Of a stretch of 64,000 nucleotides of DNA, positions 21,348-32,887 are shown in pieces. The first letter of the stretch is position 1, and every line of letters begins with the position of its first letter. The stretch spans positions 4,402,001 to 4,466,000 of the forward strand of contig VCCP01000005.1 of assembly GCA_005765155.1 (NCBI GenBank), in the 5' to 3' direction. This stretch comes from Zelopaecilomyces penicillatus (taxonomy: Eukaryota > Ascomycota > Sordariomycetes > Hypocreales > Pseudodiploosporaceae). The notes beneath the pieces are model-generated. The model worked only from the letters and a program-made list of their open reading frames with translations, searched no databases and was not told the origin of the DNA. A program made the translations under genes and the position numbers.

Positions 21348-24300
21348 ATGTCTTCGGCCGCTTTGCAGACCTCCCCTCATCAACAAACTCTTCTGGCGTC
21401 GCCTGCTCTCCAATCGCCTTCTAGCCGGCAGTATACGTCGCATCCCTCTCCCAACAGGGAGGCGTACCAGGCCCATCAGGGCTCAACCGCACCCTCGTCA
21501 TCGCGCCGTCCTCCATCCCGCAAGACCAGCGGCAACACGAACACGCCTCCATTCGACCCCAACACTCTGATTGCTCGAACCGCTGTGCCTGGCGCGACTC
21601 GCTACTCGGAGCACCCGCCCTCTGCGAGTGAGCGGTCGTCCAACACAGCTCCTATCGCCCCGCCACGAACGTCGTCCAACCATCAGGGGGGTCACACTCG
21701 ACGGAACAGTTACTCGACCGAGAAAATGAGCAATTCTCCACGCCACGTACAAACAGACCCTCCCCGATCCGTCCCCCGCGGCGACACAAACGGCACTACA
21801 GAAAACGGAAGGAGTAAGAGGGCACCAAGCTCTCACGGAGCGCAGGATTCTCCTGCTCGGGCAACAGGTGCCAGAGCTGGTACTATGGCAGAAACAACAA
21901 TGCCCATTCGTACACAACAGACACCAAACTCCAAATCTTCACGTGAGGCTAGTGAGAATCTCAACCGGGCTCTCGCAAATGGCGAACAGACAAACGGTCA
22001 TCACGATAGCCGAGACACGTATCAAGGCTCCCCATCACAAAATCATGCTGCCTCTGCGACACCACCAGCAGTGGCTATGAACTCTGGCCAAGATGGTCAA
22101 CGAGGCAGCCGAAGCCGGCATGACCACAGCCGGGGCCACAAAACGACGACAAAGTTTGGTGATTTCATTCTGGGCAACACCATTGGCGAGGGTGAGTTTG
22201 GAAAAGTCAAATTGGGGTGGAAACAAGACAGCAGCGTCCAGGTAAGTGTCATGGTTTCAACACTAGCTCAGGACTTGATTATGAAAATACTAATGGCGGC
22301 AGGTGGCTATCAAACTCATAAAAAGAGACAGTGTCGGGACCAATCCGTCCCGATTGGCGAAAATCCGACGAGAGGTTACGATTCTGCGAGGCATTCATCA
22401 TCCAAATATCGTGCGATTAATAGATATGGTTGAGACTGATAGATATATTGGCATTATTCTTGAGTATGCGTCTGGAGGCGAGTTGTTTGACTACATCTTG
22501 AACCATCGCTATCTCAAAGACCATTCCGCACGTCGACTGTTTTCCCAGCTTGTTTCCGGCGTTGGATACCTGCACAAGAAGGGAATTGTGCACCGAGATC
22601 TGAAGCTGGAAAATCTTCTTCTGGATCGCAACCGTAACATCATCATCACCGATTTTGGTTTTGCGAATACTTTCGACGCCCACGATGAGCTGACCGAAGA
22701 GGAGGAACTTAAGCTGGGAGATCGCGATCAGGTCAAACGGATGGGCTTGGATAAGGTGAGGTCAACTGGTATGCGCAAGGGCGATCTGATGCAGACCAGC
22801 TGCGGCAGTCCATGCTATGCTGCGCCCGAGCTTGTTGTTAGTGACTCTCTATACACTGGCAGGAAGGTCGATGTCTGGAGCTGTGGCGTAATCTTGGTAA
22901 GTTGATATTCACTAGGTAGCCCCCCGTCCTAGTTTTGACTATTGCTGACTGTTTCTGCTCTGCAGTATGCCATGCTCGCAGGTTACCTGCCATTTGATGA
23001 CGACCCAGCAAATCCCGAGGGTGATAACATCAATCTCCTCTACAAATACATCGTCTCCACGCCTCTCACCTTTCCCGAATATGTCACGCCTCACGCTCGA
23101 GACCTGCTCCGACGAATCTTGGTGCCGAACCCACGAAAGCGAGCTGATTTATTCGAGGTGGCCCGGCATAGCTGGTTGAGCGAGTATTCACATGTTGTCG
23201 AATTCATTACAAGCTCGACGACTACGCCTACCGAAGCTCAGAATGCAAGCAACACTGCTGGCGAGTATGTGGAGCCACCAATGGTCACAAGAAGCGCCTC
23301 TGTTCGCGAGACGCCAAAGCAAAAATCCCCTCAACCAACCTCTGTCGGTGGTTTGGCAAAGGCACATGGCAAGATCGACACAGCCAGCGAACCTGCCCAA
23401 CGTACGCCCAAGGACGCCAAACGGCGGACTGTTCAAGTTGAATATGTTGCACCTATTACACAAACCCAGCGTGGAACAGATGATGTATCCCGGGCACAAG
23501 CCCCTCACTCTTCTCGAAATCACGAAGAAGCCAAGGAAACATCGCCAAGGGACAAGCCCTTACCCCGAGACCCGCAGGTTCCCCGGCCACCCCAATCGAA
23601 ACGACCACCGCAGAGCTCTCAACCACATGCTCAGGCTGGCCGGCCACAGCGGGAAACACGTGCTATATCAGACAATGCATATATAACATCCTCCACTACT
23701 GGCACCGCCAGGCCTCATACAGGTGGTTCTATGCAGTCGTCTGCCTCCCTTGGTCTTCAGTCTCGGGGCAACTACGGCCAACCGGCTCCTCCAACGGTCG
23801 CAGATACCAACGTCCAGGGACGCATCCAGCAACCCACAAATGCCGATAATGATGAAGCCATAGGAAGAACAAGCATGAGCGTACCACCGAAATTCGCCAG
23901 GATGTCAGGTTTCAACGAAGGTCGGGCAAGCGAGGGAAGAGGACACAAGAGATCCAGTACGATAGGAGAAATTGGCTCAAAGATCTTGGGGCGCAGTGGG
24001 TCTGTGTTTGGCCGCAGCCGAAAGAAGTCGGAGCAGCCGCAGATGGGGGAGAAGTCCAAGAAGTATCCTCCCATCAGCATGTCAAATGCCATGCCCGGTG
24101 CTATGCCCGGTGCCACACCAGCAACAACAGGCGCGGAGGAGCCAGGGCCTCGTGCATCAATGGAATCCAAAACCTCACGCCGATCCTTTTCGTTAGGTCT
24201 CGGTAAGAAGCGAAGTGGTAGCATGACTGGCTCTCAGGGCTCCACAGAAAAGAAGGAAAAGAGAAGATTTTCATTGCTGCCTGCCTCATTCTCACTCAAA

Positions 24301-24870
24301 AACGTTGGACTCAGCAAAGAATATAGCAACGGACCGGACTCTAGGACAGAATCGCAACAGGACCTTCCCATTCAGCATCCGAGGATAGACCAGCAAAGGA
24401 GTTTCACAGCGCACGGGGATGCCAGGGGGAGCACACCTTTCTTCGACGACTTGCCTCATACCCCTCAGCAGGAGACAGCCCGGTCGAGCCCTGCATATCA
24501 CCATCAAAGGTACAAATCTGTTCAGATGGACGGCAATAGAAAGCCCTACGCGGTGCACCCTGATTTACACCCGGGTGCCCATTTGAACAGTGGATCTGAG
24601 ACATCAGGCGATATGCGGCGGCCACCAACAGAACCTCAGCTTGGCTCATATCCACATGGATTCGTCGATTCTGAGAGCTACGACGGCCGACCCCCAGGGT
24701 CCAGTCGAAGCCAACACGCCGTGCTGCAAAAACATCACAAGCGATTCACAGACGCTTATGATCAAGATAACTATCGCGGGCACGAGGGAAGTAGCGGAGC
24801 CGCCAAGCGTGTCATGGACTTTTTCAGGAGACGAGGCAAAGCCAGGGGTGGGGACGAACAAGAGCGATGA
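21348..24870 (+). CDS. KIN4: KIN4-type serine/threonine protein kinase
   Basis: Three exons (21348-22241, 22303-22896, 22966-24870) encode about 1130 residues. Donors are GTAAGT. A disordered 270-residue N-terminus precedes the kinase domain. The glycine loop GEGEFGKV lies at 280-287, VAIK lysine near 302, HRDLKLEN near 395, DFG at 416, and an activation-segment insert of about 40 acidic/basic residues precedes SCGSPCYAAPE. The C-terminal 560 residues are Ser/Pro/Gln-rich with basic Ser clusters such as RRSFSLGLGKKRSGS. The activation-loop insert and overall layout match the fungal Kin4/Frk1 group. Yeast Kin4 acts in the spindle position checkpoint; that role here is inference. AMK-family alternatives are less likely because of the insert. 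Both introns interrupt the kinase domain in phase 0. Confidence 0.9.
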
Positions 24871-27083
24871 GAAGCGCTGTAAGCAATCCATGTTGCTCCC
24901 TTTGCGAGGTTTTTTTCACAGCGACGAAACAAGTGCATGAAGAGTGGTTTTGTACCTATACTGGGGTGTTTTTGTCATTACAGGGGAGTGAGACAACGAA
25001 AATCGAACATTGAGCATTTTTATTTTCCGAACATCTTTTGATACAGGAACGGCATTGCTGTGCCCAAGATACAGGCCTACATTTCCGGTAATGCATGTTT
25101 GATATATCCTCTTTTATGAAGCAGCGCATACATGCGCATAGATGTTGAAATTAGGAGCGCGCGAATTAAGGTCTAGAGCGTGTTTCTCTTTTCATTTATG
25201 GAATTTTTTGTACTTTTTTATTTTATGTTTTCATCTCCCCTCATCTCCTTGTTTGTCTCTTTTATTTTTATTTTCCTTTTCCTTGGTGAATTGTCATTCT
25301 GTCTGAAAATTGATGTTGCGAATTCTTGTACCGCCTTCCAACCTGGATGCTGTTCACGGTAATGCTTTGAGAAACTGGATTTGATAATGAATTGGGGGGG
25401 TGGCGATTTGGCACACTGGGCTGGGAGGCTTTGCTTTTTCTCGAGTTTTTTTTTTTTTTAAAGTTGTCAAAGTGTGTGTGTTTTGTGTGTTGTAAGGATT
25501 ATTGTTGTGGGGAGTATACCTGATTTTTGGTCAATAGTTTGAGAGAGAGCAAGAGAGAGATAGCATTAAAGACCATGAGCTGCCTGACTAGAGAAGGGGA
25601 GAAAGGGAGGAGGGGGTTGCAAGTTTGTGCATACTTTGAGAATGGGGTGGGATATATTTTACATGTCAGGTTGTGGAATATAGCGGTAGAGAAGAGGTGA
25701 CGGGTTAACGGCCGTGATGAGATAAATTGAACCGCTATGTTTGATGCCGCAAAGGATAATTTTGAGTTTTTCGTTGCTGAGTGACTGGTTGTAGTTGGTT
25801 TATACATGGCAGCAACGGCACGTTATTATCGTGGAGTGCATTGATGTTCTGCTCGCTGTTGGGGGTATGTAGCTATTTGTGCTTAATACAGGGTGATGAG
25901 CAGAAAACCAGCCATCCTATCTTGTTCAATATTGGGAGATGTTTGTGTTTGTGTTTGTTTGATACTGTATGCGTGCGTCAATAGCGCCATTGCTGGGAAG
26001 TGAAACGGGCTCATGCTTGTCTCAAAGGCGTGTTAACGCGTTTTTTTTTGGTTGCTCCGTGCGTTGCTGCATTTTCCCCATGTGGACTTGTTATGACGAC
26101 ATGGGAGATGGGGGAAGTACAAGTCGCTACCCTGGATCAGAGGCGGGTAACAAGCTGTGACGCCTTATGATAGGGATCAGATGCAGAATGGATTTGATGG
26201 AATGGGGGATTAGAAGGATAGTTTTGGTCGATGGGAATATATACAGAAGGCAACGCGTGCGAGTAAGTCAGAATAGTTAGTCACACACATACCTTTCGTG
26301 CCTGTTGAGGATTTCATGTCTCTGACATGTCTTACATCATTCACAGGGGAACCCTTCCTTTTGTTCCACTCAGGGTCTTATATGTGTGTGATCTCAAAGA
26401 AGATGAAATGATTATAAGACAGACATTACTACGAACGAGGAGTATGCTAATAACTAGTATTATTAAAGACCGTATCCTACTATATCACCACAGGTCAGGG
26501 GCCCCGTATTTATATTGTGATTTATGTGAAATGTAGCAGTGACGAGGTTTGTAGATTATAGTAAGCAAAGTGTAGTACTAGAGGCTTTCTTAGGGAAAGT
26601 CGAGTTTTCAAGGGGCAAACACTGATAGCCACCAAGATAAGATTGCTGGCTTTCTCTGATCGAGAAATCTCAAAATTTCCATATTGACTTCACTCTTTGT
26701 CTGAGCTTAATATGTCCTAATTGTGTCGATGAAGTTCGTCTTATCTTTACTTTCCATACTACTATACTTTAACTCTACCTTTTCTACTCTACCTACCGCT
26801 GGAAGATGGATGCAAGGCCCCCCCTTCCGCTTGGTTATACTTGCCGTGAACGAGCAAACTTAAAGTCAGCCACGAACAAGCCAAAAAAACAGCCATATTC
26901 AGCCTCGCCGACAGGTTGGAAACCATCTATGCACGAATGATTCGTTCTAATTCATCGCGTCTTCTCTTCTACATCATTACATCTGCAGCCGCACACTCGT
27001 TCGTGTACCTCAATCTATCAAACCATACATATCAACACTGTCAAATCATCACACAACAGCCGTGAGCTGTGCCGATTCACACT
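24871..27083. other. Intergenic region downstream of KIN4
   Basis: About 2.2 kb. The first few hundred bases are T-rich (ATTTTTATTTTC types) and probably include the KIN4 3' untranslated region. A 14-base T run is at 25446-25459. I see no supported gene. Confidence 0.6.
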
Positions 27084-27455
27084 ATGGAAAAATCCACAAA
27101 CAATTCCCAGGAGATACTCGAAGACCGCCTCGTAACAAGCCACTCCTACACGATTGCTCCAAAGGTGGTAAAAAAACCATGTCTGAATAAGATTGCTCAT
27201 TGCGAAGATCCATATCACACCACGACTTGTGATGAGCACTGGAAGTTGCTAGAAGAGCGCTTATGCCCCTGCTGCGTATGTCTCCTTGGCGAGGGGTTCA
27301 TGTATGAATCAGTGCGAGGACTCGAGTTGAGGCCCACCGCAGCTAAGAATGAGCCCAAACCCGAGATAGAGGAAGAAAGGAGCAGGCAAATAAGGAAACA
27401 GCAAAGAGATATCTTGACTCGGAAACGGCACTTCTGCGAACTATTTTGGCAGTAA
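27084..27455 (+). CDS. Possible small Cys-containing protein (123 aa), uncertain
   Basis: A single uninterrupted frame starts at ATG 27084 and ends TAA. It encodes 123 residues with a CEDPYHTTTC segment, a CPCCVC cluster near residue 67 and a charged, probably helical C-terminus (EEERSRQIRKQQRD). The Cys pattern is suggestive of metal binding but fits no family I recognise. A pyrimidine-rich stretch with TCTACCTACC lies about 290 bp upstream. Without homologues I cannot exclude a chance ORF in a gene-poor interval. Confidence 0.4.
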   Translation: MEKSTNNSQEILEDRLVTSHSYTIAPKVVKKPCLNKIAHCEDPYHTTTCDEHWKLLEERLCPCCVCLLGEGFMYESVRGLELRPTAAKNEPKPEIEEERSRQIRKQQRDILTRKRHFCELFWQ

Positions 27456-28877
27456 CTCAGATGAACAGGCAAATGTTATATTAGTAAATTCTCGCCAAGT
27501 TTACTTAGCTAAACTGAGAATTAGGCTCTAGTCAGGTGTGGTATTACAAGGCATAAGGCTTGTGCTACTGCACGATTGAGATCAATCAGACTCGAGCCAA
27601 CACTTTCAACTTGCCTGTAAATTAGATGATCAGTTTTAATCAGACAGAGCAGAAGCATTTCGGGCAGCAGCTAGAGAGTGGGAACGTCGGAGGATATAAA
27701 TATTTGGTAATTATAGAGTTTCCCTGGAGGCGAGGGCTCCGTTCAAAATACCGTAAGTTTTGTCGCGACATATTCAATTGCGGCACTCACAAACTCACAA
27801 GGCAGAAAAAAAGGGACAGGGGGCGACGTGCCGGGGATCTGGAGGGTGAGGGACGAGGATGCGGTGTGTTGGTGTTTATGTCTCGGCACCCGGCTCCCAA
27901 GGTCTTTCTTTCTCTTATGTCCATTAATTACGCTGCAGGGAAAATGACGTCAGCTTTTTTGCGCAGTAATTACAATGTAATAACAAAGAGTTGGCGGTGC
28001 CAATGCTTTTTGCCAATGCTGGATCTCGCTCATAGCGCCGGCTATCCGCAGGACTTGGCACCGATCCCGGCTGGGCATTGATATAGCATCTCCAGGTGTT
28101 ATCTGGAGGGGAAAGCCATCGTCTCGCCAAAACAGGAAAACAGGCTATGACTCTTTTTCACCTGTGATTGACGAACTAATTATCAACTAAGTCACTGGTC
28201 AGCCACCACAGGGATCCACAATCACAACAGCTCAGGCCAATCAGTTCGTGTGGAGGAACTGCACACTACATCATTGCGGCTCCACAGCCCCCCCTAAAGG
28301 AGTGAGGCCTCAGCCTCGATGGGATCTTTCAATGTGACTCTTGGGATGGCCGGAGAAGATGGATAGGATAGAGCAGCTGCCTTGGAAATCCTCCATACTC
28401 AATACGTTATCTATTTACTTGAGATGATGGAGATGGATGTCATGGCGCATTGATCCCCCGCTGGCTCCCTCACGCCAACCCGCTAAATTAGCAAGATTAG
28501 ACCTTCATTGTTAGGTCGTTTGTTTTTGGACCACCACTGTACGGATACCTTTCTAGCCATGTGTGGTTGATCGATCCCCTGTAGCGACCCCTGTAACGCC
28601 TCATCTCTAGTGGCGTGCCCCCATGTCTCTGCCGTTCTCAATCCCATCATCTGCTCCATGTCATTCCGGTACCTACTTAAAACCTCCAGTCTCACCCAGT
28701 GTCTGCCTTTGTCCCTTTCAACACTTCTTCCTCACGTTCTTCGTTTCCCCCCTCTTCTTCTCCCCCCCTCCCATCATTCATCAAAACCCCTTGGATAGAA
28801 AACTTATCTACTGTCTACACTTGCATCTTCTGCAACCGACAACACCGACGCGACACCCGTGTCTCAACACCTGTTCG
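27456..28877. other. Intergenic region and leader of the calcium exchanger gene
   Basis: About 1.4 kb without a convincing gene. The last 250 bp are strongly pyrimidine-rich, as expected for a leader. An in-frame ATG at 28623 would add 85 residues of Pro/Ser/Phe/Leu-rich sequence, which looks like a translated CT-rich leader and not protein. Confidence 0.6.
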
Positions 28878-31757
28878 ATGAAGGAAACCTTATCAGGCCC
28901 CCCCGACATAGACCCCAAACGCTCTGGTGCACATCATCCCGCAGCGAATGGATTCTCTGACAGTTCTTCGACACCGCAACTTCAGCCATTGTCTTTTCTG
29001 AACGAACCATCTACTGAAGCTCTCAACGGCGACGACGCCGTCAACGACCATAATCATAATGCTAGCATCCCCAATGCCAATGTCGCCACTGGGGCGAACA
29101 GCGCGACTCTCAACGAGAGGAAGCCTCAGAAGCCAGCCATCAGCTCTTCTAAACACACCTCGAGAGATGATGCGTTTGTCACATCTTCGCAGGCTCAGGG
29201 GCAGGGGGCTGTCGTAGAAATGCAGGAGAAACCCCAAGATATGAACAACAGAAACAACAGCACCGCTTCTCACCCCAGCAATGACAACGGCAGCATCACC
29301 AGCCAGCAGAAGAAGAGGCGCACCTTTGTCGAGGAAACTCGTAGGACCTTTTGGTTGGTCATCACCCACAGCTGGTTGAATGTTCTGCTCGTCTTTGTGC
29401 CCCTGGGTATCATCCTTGCCCAGATCAAGAGCGTTCCCGGCGGTGTTGTTTTCGCCGTGAACTGTATTGCCGTGATTCCTCTGGCCGGTATGCTAAGCTT
29501 CGCCACCGAGTCCGTTGCCAGTAAGATGGGTGACGCCCTCGGAGCCTTGCTTAACGTGACGTTTGGTAATGCCGTGGAACTTATCATCTTGTGAGCCCCC
29601 GACCCCTTTTATGTTCACTGGTATTCCCTGTGTCCATTAAATATGTGCATCATCTAACTGTATAACAGCATGTATGTGAATCCCCATTGCGCAACCTGTA
29701 ATGCAATTGAGTTACCTACAAAGTTGTATAACACGTGGGACAAACACTTGTCATCCAGTCATGGCCCCTACCTAAAGGGACATTCTCCCCCAAAAATGTG
29801 ATTGAATTCGCTAACCTATGATCTGGCTTCTCTCTCAGAATTGCATTGGTCAAGGTATGTGAAACACAAAGAAATTCTTAATGGCAACGAAGACATACTA
29901 ATATGTCTACAGAACCAAATCCGAATCGTGCAAGCATCCTTGCTGGGTTCAATTCTTGCTAATTTGCTGCTCATCCTGGGTATGGGTTTCTTCCTTGGCG
30001 GACTTCGCTATCGGGAACAGGTAGGAGGAATCAGCCATCATTCAAAAATGACCATTTATACTGATCGGCAACCCCAGATCTACAATAGTACCGTCACACA
30101 AATGAGTGCCTGTCTTCTTAGTCTGAGTGTCATCAGTCTGGTTCTTCCCGTGAGTTTGGCATATCTAATCCTGAGCCAAGCACCCGTCAGCTCGTTTGCT
30201 AACAACTGTTAGACGGCCTTTCACGCCTCTTTTAGTGATGTTAAACTGGCCGACAAGCAGTCTTTGAAGATTAGTCGTGGAACCAGTGTGGTAAGTCTAA
30301 TGGTTGCTGTTGTTGGGTAAACCAATGCGCTGACCTTGTTGTTCAAGATTCTACTTCTCGTGTATATCCTATACCTGGTGTTTCAGCTCAAGTCTCATGC
30401 CTACATGTATGAATCTACGCCTCAGCACCTCGTTGACGCTGAGTCGATCCCTGGACCTGCGGCCGCATGGCTAGATTCCTCTAGCTCGGATTCTAGTTCG
30501 TCTAGTAGTTCGGACTCGGATGATTCCCGTGATACCGTCCGCCGCCGGATGAAGAAGGTGCTGCGTGGTGGTCGCAGAAGAAAGTCTTCAGTTGCCTCAG
30601 TAGATACGGTCGAGCTCAACGCGATTAGAAAACAATCTATTGCAGCAGCTGCCGCCAATTCGCCCGACGAGACTATTTCGGAGTCATCATCATCTCGACC
30701 CAAACTCTTCCCCCGAACCTCCTCCAAGGAGACAAACGAGGAAGCGACTGACGATGAAGGAGAGAAATGGTCTCATCGGCGAAGCAAGAAACACCGTCTC
30801 CGCCAAAAGCGCAAGATGCTTAAAAAGAAACACCGCCATAACGAGGAAGGTGATGCTACCCAGCCGGCTCCTCGTGAACGTGTCTCAAAGACAGCTGGCG
30901 AGGGAGAGCCACGCCGTGTTGACTTTGCATTGCCGAATGCGACTACCGAGCCCCTACCGAATCATGGCAATGAGCATGCCACTGGTAGTGGGACAAGACG
31001 ACCTTTCCCAGCCCTTCGTGCCATGTCTGTCAAGAGTTTAGCCCCTACTGTCTTTGTCCAGGGTCCCCAAGCCGATTTGCCGGCGCAAGCTCCAGCTGGC
31101 CATGTTCCTCGCGTTCGCTATGGTATCCGACGGACCAATTCTCTCCCCGATAGACTGACTAGCCAACATCAAGTACGTCCTCCAGGTGCAATGCTGCCAT
31201 CTCAAATATCCAGAGCTACGATTCGCCAAATCGATGAGGATAATTTTGGCGAGCCAGAAGACGAACACCTTACAAAGTGGGCTTCCGTGATTCTTCTCCT
31301 TGTTACTACTGGTCTGGTTGCCGCTTGTGCCGAGTTTTTGATCGCTACGATTGAGGATGTCACAAGTTCCACAAGCATCGGAGAAATCTTCATCGGTCTC
31401 ATCATTCTTCCCATTGTCGGAAACGCTGCGGAACACGTTACGGCCATCACAGTAGCCATGAAGAACAAGATGGATCTAGCTATTGGTGTCGCTGTGGGCA
31501 GCTCGATTCAAATTGCCATCTTTGTAACGCCACTTGTCGTCATCCTGGGATGGATTCTCGACAAAGATATGACCCTCTACTTTACGCTCTTCGAAACGGT
31601 TTGCCTTTTCGTGTCGGCGTTCATGGTCAATTTCCTAGTGCTGGACGGCCGAAGTAACTATCTTGAAGGCGCGTTGTTGTGCGCGGTGTACTGCATCATT
31701 GCTGTCGTAGCGTTCTTCTACCCCGATGGAGAAGATGCAAGCTCTTGGGGCAACTAA
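28878..31757 (+). CDS. CAX-type vacuolar Ca2+/H+ exchanger
   Basis: Six exons (28878-29590, 29839-29854, 29913-30020, 30078-30149, 30213-30290, 30348-31757) give about 798 residues. Exon 2 is a 16-nt microexon. The two sodium/calcium exchanger repeats are clear: the first after residue 155 with FGNAVELI near 230, the second from about 637 with GNAAEH near 677. These GNxxE motifs line the cation site in CAX proteins. Such proteins load Ca2+ into the vacuole using the proton gradient. The N-terminal 150 residues are disordered. The link between the halves is exceptionally long, about residues 350-635, and opens with a serine/aspartate run, then Lys/Arg-rich segments (SHRRSKKHRLRQKRK). This is much longer than in yeast Vcx1, so I give no gene symbol. 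Confidence 0.94.
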
Positions 31758-32887
31758 ATGTTACAGGAAGCCATGTACCAACTACCATTGCTTCTAATCT
31801 TGCAACTTAGTTGGCGAGGTTTGACATGGTCACTTACGGTTGTGGTGAGATGACCGAAAAGGGATGGGATTGGTGTGAACATGGGAGACGAAATTGGGAA
31901 GCCAGAGATAAAAACCCCTTGTCGCGGGACTTGTGTGACGAGGTATATCTAGGTACATTACAATACAAATCTGCCCATGATGTTCATCTCCAAATTGTTA
32001 ATCTTCATAACTACTAGGTAGCGTATAGCCTGAGTTGCCTGGCGGATATTGAGTAACTCGGCGAAGTACCCGTCAGTTCCCGCCTCAAATGTAGATGATC
32101 AAGACCCGATCCGAATGTTGCTAAAGCCGAAAGCTTCGCACCATCGCTTTGAGCCTTTTCTTCTTGCAGAGGCACATATGAGCACTGCGCCACCCTTGGC
32201 TGCCTACCAATGCAGTCTCGTTAGTCTAAAATGTGGAGGAGTCCTACATGAAAGGGTAGATACTTTCTTTTATCTTTGAGAAGATCTCGTTTGTCGAGGA
32301 ATGCGGTATGTGCCATTGGTAAAGGGAAAAGATGTCTTTGTGAGTAATGGCATCTACAAAAGGCAGAGATGCTTCAAGTCTGAATGGCACATTGCCAAAG
32401 CTCGTAGGTAGGTGTTAGTGAACTGGTGATCCTGGTGTTAAAGTGTTAAAGGCAGCCTGTTCTGCACCGCCACATGACGGGCATTCGGGTACTAACAATG
32501 CGTCTTGATGCAGGGATGAAGTGTAATTAGTGTGCCAGACACAGCCACAAAACAGAACGTCACTGCTTGCCAAGCTGCACAGCACAGCACACCTTTGATC
32601 AATCACCACCCCCTCTACTCTTTTCCCTCATTTGTTCTTGGGGAAACCCTTTTATTCCTTAAAGTTTGACACATTTGTGTAAATCCAGGAAAACACAATT
32701 CGAGAAAGCAGGTGTTCTCTTCTCATTGATTTTGCCCCTTGCGTGCTGGACAAGTGAACCAAGAACTTGCTTGCGGGTTTGGAGGTGTCCTCAAGCTTGG
32801 AATCCAACAAAGGGCCGCCAACTGTTCGGCTAATCACGCTCTACGGGAGATCTGTGAGGTCTTTTCCTGTCTGTATTAGCAGGCACG
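31758..32887. other. Intergenic region between exchanger and SPRY genes
   Basis: About 1.1 kb between two genes on the same strand. No supported gene. The sequence near 32590-32650 is CT/T-rich, consistent with a promoter-leader of the SPRY gene. Confidence 0.5.

Noticed and set aside
28623..28877. In-frame N-terminal extension of the calcium exchanger
   Set aside because: Although it has an ATG, it reads as translated pyrimidine-rich leader (Pro/Ser/Phe/Leu). The ATG at 28878 gives a normal N-terminus.
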